In this document: one piece after another, positions 6,253 through 9,293 of the stretch
Numbering within the stretch: position 1 is the first letter of the stretch
Layout of the letters: each line of letters begins with the position of its first letter
The notes under the pieces: model-generated
The model's database searches: none
Seen by the model: only the letters and a program-made list of their open reading frames with translations
What the model was told of the DNA's origin: nothing
NCBI GenBank assembly: GCA_025464425.1
Contig: JAODGV010000003.1
Span: forward strand, 1-9,293
Length of the DNA: 9,293 bases
Origin: Methanosarcinales archaeon
GTDB taxonomy: Archaea > Halobacteriota > Syntropharchaeia > Alkanophagales > Methanospirareceae
Direction of reading: 5' to 3'
Translations under genes and position numbers: made by a program

Positions 6253-6991
6253 CCCATGCACATAGCTTCTTCTCCACGCATTCCACTATCAGGTACAAAA
6301 ATAGCCCGAGCAATGCCATAGCCACTATTGAGGCGTATAATGCGGGATAATCCATCTTGCTCCAGGCATACATGATCATGTATCCCAGCCCTTTCTCGGT
6401 TGCAAAAGATTCAACGAAGAACAGCACTGCGATTGATGTACCCACGCTTATCCGGATAGCCGTGAGTATCTTCGGCAGACATGCAGGCAGTATAACATGC
6501 CGATATACGTCTTTTGTGGTTGCACCCAGGGAGAGCAGTGAGTAGATGTAGTTCACACTCAGATTGCGTGCCGCATCGCGTGTGGTCACTAAAATCTGGA
6601 AGAAGACTATTATCGCTATCAGTACTATCTTGGAGAGATCACCGATACCAAACATGAGAATGATCAAAGGCAGGAGCACTATATGCGGTATCGGGTACAG
6701 GAGATAAATAACCGGTGCAATGAACTTATCAACCCGGTTGATGTAGCATAGTAGACCGAGAGGCACGGCGAACGAGCCCGCAAGTGCGATACCATATACG
6801 ACCCTGAACGCACTGATGAGGATATGATAGCCGAGATCCGCCCGGATACCTGCTATGAATGCATAAAATACCGACAAAGGTGTCGGCAGTTCCGGAGAAT
6901 CCAGCATGAACGAAGCAAGATACCAGAGCCCTATCAAGAGCAGTGCAGCGATTATATAGCTGGTGGGATGTTCTGCCTGACCTCGCGGCAT
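6242..6991 (-). CDS. ABC importer permease (nitrate/sulfonate/taurine/thiamine-precursor type)
   Basis: Membrane channel of the three-gene importer. The 249 residues give about six hydrophobic segments (roughly 12-30, 60-82, 90-113, 120-137, 178-195, 217-236). The cytoplasmic coupling loop at about 152-180 (LSLGATTKDVYRHVILPACL) is a clear version of the EAA motif that docks on the ATPase, and the whole resembles the SsuC/TauC branch of the BPD-type permeases. The ATG at 6991 is the only possible start, since a TAA lies immediately upstream in frame. It overlaps the end of the ATPase gene by 40 bases. An AAGGAGG Shine-Dalgarno site lies 13 bases before the ATG (7005-7011 on this strand), rather far away. 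Substrate cannot be told from the permease. Confidence 0.88.
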   Translation of the reverse strand: MPRGQAEHPTSYIIAALLLIGLWYLASFMLDSPELPTPLSVFYAFIAGIRADLGYHILISAFRVVYGIALAGSFAVPLGLLCYINRVDKFIAPVIYLLYPIPHIVLLPLIILMFGIGDLSKIVLIAIIVFFQILVTTRDAARNLSVNYIYSLLSLGATTKDVYRHVILPACLPKILTAIRISVGTSIAVLFFVESFATEKGLGYMIMYAWSKMDYPALYASIVAMALLGLFLYLIVECVEKKLCAWVYI

Positions 6992-7674
6992 TTAGAGAAG
7001 AAAGCCTCCTTGGTTCTATAATTCGCGTCACCCGCATTTAAATTCTCTATTATATTCACCACATGACCCGGTCTGGGAGATAGTACAATTATCTCCTTAC
7101 CGAGAAATACTGCCTCCTCTATGCTATGCGTTACCAGTACCATTGTCATCCCGTTATCCTTCCATAACCTGAGCAGGAAATTCTGCAATGCTTCACGCGT
7201 CAGTGCATCAAGTGAAGATAGCGGTTCGTCCATCAGGAGTATCCTGGGTTTTAACGCCAGTGCCCTTGCAAATCCCACCCGCTGCTGCATACCGCCCGAT
7301 AGCTGGTCTGGATAGTGATTCGCGAAACTTCGTAACCCCAGCCTGTCCAGAAGAGAAAGTACTATCCGTTTTCGCTCGCTCCTGGGTATGCCACGCATCT
7401 GTAAGCCCAGATCGATATTCTCATATATGGTCTTCCATGGGAATAGTCCGTAATTCTGGAGTATCAGGGCTACTTCACGGGGCTGCACACCAAGCTGTAC
7501 AACACCTTCTGTTGGCTTAAGAATACCAGCCAGGATGAAGAGGAGAGTGGTCTTACCACAGCCAGAGGGACCGATGATCGAACAGCTCGCACCGTCCTGT
7601 ATAACGAAATTGACATCACGCAATGCCTCTGTGCCATCCGGATACACCATGCTCAGGTTCTTTGCTTCTATCAT
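6952..7674 (-). CDS. ABC importer ATP-binding protein (SsuB/TauB type)
   Basis: Energises the importer by ATP hydrolysis on the inner face of the membrane. The 240 residues contain Walker A GPSGCGKTT at 35-43, Q-loop Q73 with the NYGLFPWKT stretch typical of the nitrate/sulfonate/taurine group, signature LSGGMQQR at 125-132, Walker B ILLMDE at 145-150, D-loop SSLD at 153-156 and switch His H183 in VTHS. All catalytic residues are intact. There is no C-terminal regulatory domain. Its ATG directly follows the TGA of the binding-protein gene (TGAATG), and its 3' end overlaps the permease gene by 40 bases, so all three proteins are expected to be made from one mRNA. Confidence 0.93.
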   Translation of the reverse strand: MIEAKNLSMVYPDGTEALRDVNFVIQDGASCSIIGPSGCGKTTLLFILAGILKPTEGVVQLGVQPREVALILQNYGLFPWKTIYENIDLGLQMRGIPRSERKRIVLSLLDRLGLRSFANHYPDQLSGGMQQRVGFARALALKPRILLMDEPLSSLDALTREALQNFLLRLWKDNGMTMVLVTHSIEEAVFLGKEIIVLSPRPGHVVNIIENLNAGDANYRTKEAFFSKCREVRQNIPPAI

Positions 7675-8622
7675 TCACCCCATATTTCTCACCCAGGCAA
7701 GCCAGACAGTATCCGCGTAAGTGACCGGTTTCTGGATCAGATCCTTGCTCTTCAACCATTGAATAACCGAATAAAAGTCAGCTTCCGGGTATGGCTGGGG
7801 TTGCATATACGTAGCCATCTTATAGCCCGGTGCTATCTGCGGAGGCATGTGCGTCTTCTCCACGAGTAGCGTACGGTACTTCTCGGGATCGGTATTTATA
7901 CGCCGTACTGCATCGCCGTATGCCTCCAGGAACTTATGCACCAGCTCAGGATTATCATCTATGAAATCACCACGGAATACTATCACAGTCTGCGATATCG
8001 TCCGGTTTTCAAGCATAGAATCAGAGATTACCAGTTTTGCACCACTGAAAAGCGCGTAACTCGCCAGCGGCTCGGGGAGCGTAGCAGCGTCTATCTCACC
8101 GCTCAGCAGCATCTGCATACGCAATGGCACCTTCTTCACCTCCACCTTCTCCACCGGCGTGGCTCCTATCAAAGCATCAGTTATGTATTCTATGATGGTA
8201 TTGCTGGAGATGCCTATCTTCTTGCCGCTCAGGTCGCTAACCGAGGTTATGCTGGAATGAGGCGATGCGAGTATGGCGAACCGCATCTTATCAGGTGTCT
8301 CCTGCAGCTCAAGCGATACTATACGGATGTCATAACCTGCATTTCGCAACAGGATAACACCCACCGGGTCGTTCTCCGCCGCTATTAGCTCACCTGCGGT
8401 GAGTGCACTGTCACGCTCCATAGCGCTCTGGAACGGTATTATCTCAACGTTCAGTCCATAACTGTTGAATATGCCCTCCTGTGCGGCGACGTAATACGGT
8501 AAAGTCGCTTCGTCTGGCATCAAACCTATCTTTATAGCACCGGCTTCCTGTTTCGTTACACAGCCGCAGGCACAGCACACCAGAGCCACCACAACCAATG
8601 CAATGAATATACCTTCACGCAT
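7675..8622 (-). CDS. ABC importer substrate-binding lipoprotein (NMT1/THI5-like, SsuA/TauA superfamily)
   Basis: Extracytoplasmic solute receptor, first gene of the importer operon. The N-terminus (MREGIFIALVVVALVCCACG, then C21) is a lipoprotein-type signal with a hydrophobic core; C21 after ACG, or C19, is the likely anchor Cys. The mature part shows the family signature: IKIGLMPDEATLPYYVAAQE at about 30-49, GLNVEIIPF near 56-64, SDLSGKKIGIS near 130, and LPEPLASYA near 189, ending with helical segments typical of type II periplasmic-binding folds. Known relatives bind sulfonates, nitrate, bicarbonate, pyrimidine thiamine precursors or riboflavin; I cannot pick among them, and no THI5-type CCCFC motif is visible. 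It starts 78 bases after the moaC stop, with a TATA box about 29 bases before the ATG implying a nearly leaderless mRNA. Confidence 0.88.
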   Translation of the reverse strand: MREGIFIALVVVALVCCACGCVTKQEAGAIKIGLMPDEATLPYYVAAQEGIFNSYGLNVEIIPFQSAMERDSALTAGELIAAENDPVGVILLRNAGYDIRIVSLELQETPDKMRFAILASPHSSITSVSDLSGKKIGISSNTIIEYITDALIGATPVEKVEVKKVPLRMQMLLSGEIDAATLPEPLASYALFSGAKLVISDSMLENRTISQTVIVFRGDFIDDNPELVHKFLEAYGDAVRRINTDPEKYRTLLVEKTHMPPQIAPGYKMATYMQPQPYPEADFYSVIQWLKSKDLIQKPVTYADTVWLAWVRNMG

Positions 8623-8648
8623 GGTTCTCTCATTTTATGAATATCCAA

Positions 8649-8654
8649 TTTAAA
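8649..8654 (-). promoter_or_regulatory. TATA box of the ABC importer operon
   Basis: TTTAAA within the AT-rich GATTTAAATTGG (- strand) is centred 29 bases before the ATG at 8622, predicting transcription starting within a few bases of the start codon, as for many archaeal leaderless mRNAs. Confidence 0.5.
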
Positions 8655-8692
8655 TCTGCTCTTTACTGTACTCCACACCCATATTTGTGAAT

Positions 8693-8709
8693 ATATCATG
8701 TCATGATAT
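8693..8709. repeat. Perfect 17-base palindrome upstream of the importer promoter
   Basis: ATATCATG, one T, then CATGATAT: two 8-base arms that are exact reverse complements around position 8701. It covers the stop codon of moaC and sits about 40 bases upstream of the importer TATA box. Its size and symmetry suit a dimeric regulator site, but it is AT-rich and may be chance; binding is inference. Confidence 0.5.
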
Positions 8710-9144
8710 GCGGTTCTTCTCTTTTCTCTCCACCACGATCCGCTCTATACGGGTATCTGGATAATTACCGGTCTCATCCTTCTCCTCCGATTTCACCATA
8801 TCCCAGATGGTAAGCAGAGCCACGGATAGACCATGCAGTGCATCCATCTCCACACCAGTCTTACCAACCGACTTGACCATCACCCGCGCGGTTATTTCGT
8901 CTTCACGTGTTATGAATTCAACATCTACCGCGTCTATATTCACGTGATGGCATAACGGAATCGCTTCCGGTGTCCTCTTCACGGCAAGAATCGCCGCTAT
9001 CCGGGCACAGGCGAATACATCTCCTTTCTTTAGCGATCCGTTCTTCACCTTCTCGATCGTACGGGGTTTCAATTTTATACTGCCCGATGCCACTGCCGTT
9101 CTTGCCATATCCTCTTTTCCACTTATATCCACCATGCGTGGCAT
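8701..9144 (-). CDS. moaC: Cyclic pyranopterin monophosphate synthase (molybdenum cofactor)
   Basis: Acts with MoaA to convert GTP-derived 3',8-cyclo-dihydro-GTP to cyclic pyranopterin monophosphate, the first stable intermediate of molybdopterin (or tungstopterin) synthesis. The 147 residues carry KKGDVFACARIAAI at 39-52 with the catalytic-type K40, PLCHH at 63-67, TGVEMDALHGLSVALLTIWD at 96-115, and DMVKS at 115-119 with the conserved D115 and K118, ending in YPDTRI. All residues expected for activity are present. Two starts are possible: 9144, or the Met four codons in at 9135 (MVDISGK, the usual family beginning). The TATA box position fits 9135 slightly better. No other cofactor gene is seen in the window. 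Confidence 0.93.
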   Translation of the reverse strand: MPRMVDISGKEDMARTAVASGSIKLKPRTIEKVKNGSLKKGDVFACARIAAILAVKRTPEAIPLCHHVNIDAVDVEFITREDEITARVMVKSVGKTGVEMDALHGLSVALLTIWDMVKSEEKDETGNYPDTRIERIVVERKEKNRIS

Positions 9145-9161
9145 TTCTAACCTGGCATTTC

Positions 9162-9173
9162 GTATTAAAATAC
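9162..9173 (-). promoter_or_regulatory. TATA box of moaC
   Basis: GTATTTTAATAC, itself a perfect palindrome, lies in the 39-base gap before moaC. Its centre (about 9167) predicts transcription starting near 9141, between the two possible ATG codons, so the inner start at 9135 may be the one used. Confidence 0.45.
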
Positions 9174-9183
9174 TCTTATTTTT

Positions 9184-9293
9184 TCACTGCACCAACCTGA
9201 AAGCAGGTATCCAATCTTCGTGCTTTATTCCATTTGCATCAATGAACGAGGTGCAATTGATGAATGAACCGTCCAGAGTAGTGTGCTCCGGTC
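9184..9293 (-). CDS. C-terminal tail of an unrecognised protein (runs off the right edge)
   Basis: On the - strand a frame is open from the window edge to a TGA at 9184-9186, giving about 35 residues containing LDGSFINCTSFIDANG, KHEDWIPAF and a RLVQ end. The composition and codon use look protein-like, and the stop precedes the moaC promoter by a natural distance, which favours a real gene transcribed in the same direction. The other two - strand frames close within 23 codons. I do not recognise the family. The + strand start at 9242 is a weaker alternative. Confidence 0.4.
   Translation of the reverse strand, partial: PEHTTLDGSFINCTSFIDANGIKHEDWIPAFRLVQ

Noticed and set aside
6205..6261. 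Longer RNase Z starts at 6261 and 6231
   Set aside because: The added residues precede the conserved family start, and the best TATA box lies inside them, so they would not be on the main transcript.
9242..9293. Possible start of a + strand gene (MNEVQLMNEP)
   Set aside because: No Shine-Dalgarno site and no well-placed TATA box; the - strand frame over the same bases looks more like a protein. Not fully excluded.
1..9293. CRISPR, insertion sequence, toxin-antitoxin or defence genes
   Set aside because: No spaced direct repeats, transposase, terminal repeats or defence-type domains were seen; all well-supported genes are housekeeping or transport.

Overview
The window looks like ordinary chromosomal DNA from an archaeon, most probably a euryarchaeote. 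It holds archaeal-type NAC (NAC domain plus UBA tail), a RecJ/GAN-like DHH nuclease, a type I geranylgeranyl diphosphate synthase, archaeal-style TATA boxes about 26 bases before several starts, and two tRNA genes without an encoded CCA end. The mannosyl-3-phosphoglycerate synthase/phosphatase pair is typical of Thermococcales, Archaeoglobus and some relatives, so a thermophilic or salt-adapting lineage, or an Archaeoglobus/ANME-type relative, is possible. That placement is inference.

Left half, + strand (1-5267). The 3' end of mpgS is followed by mpgP, overlapping by ATGA (mannosylglycerate synthesis). A - strand tRNA-Val(UAC) abuts the end of mpgP. Next come a NAC gene and nadK (ATGA overlap), then a small PRC-barrel protein resembling the archaeal division factors CdpB. 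A - strand tRNA-Arg(CCU) overlaps the last codons of the PRC gene. A RecJ-like nuclease and idsA (isoprenoid chain for archaeal membrane lipids) follow as a two-gene unit.

Right half, - strand (5284-9293). Read in transcription order, there is the C-terminal tail of an unrecognised protein at the window edge, then moaC (molybdopterin synthesis), then a compact three-gene ABC importer (lipoprotein binding protein, ATPase, permease) of the nitrate/sulfonate/thiamine-precursor superfamily. Last is rnz (RNase Z), which ends 16 bases from the end of idsA. A perfect 17-base palindrome lies between moaC and the importer promoter.

The gene density is very high; no intergenic gap exceeds about 80 bases. 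There are no insertion sequences, CRISPR arrays, phage genes or rRNAs. I found no convincing new multi-gene system. The points most worth checking are the two tRNA genes abutting or overlapping convergent coding genes, a TATA box apparently shared by divergent tRNA and NAC genes, the CdpB-like PRC-barrel protein, the palindrome before the importer, and the anti-Shine-Dalgarno-like leader of rnz.
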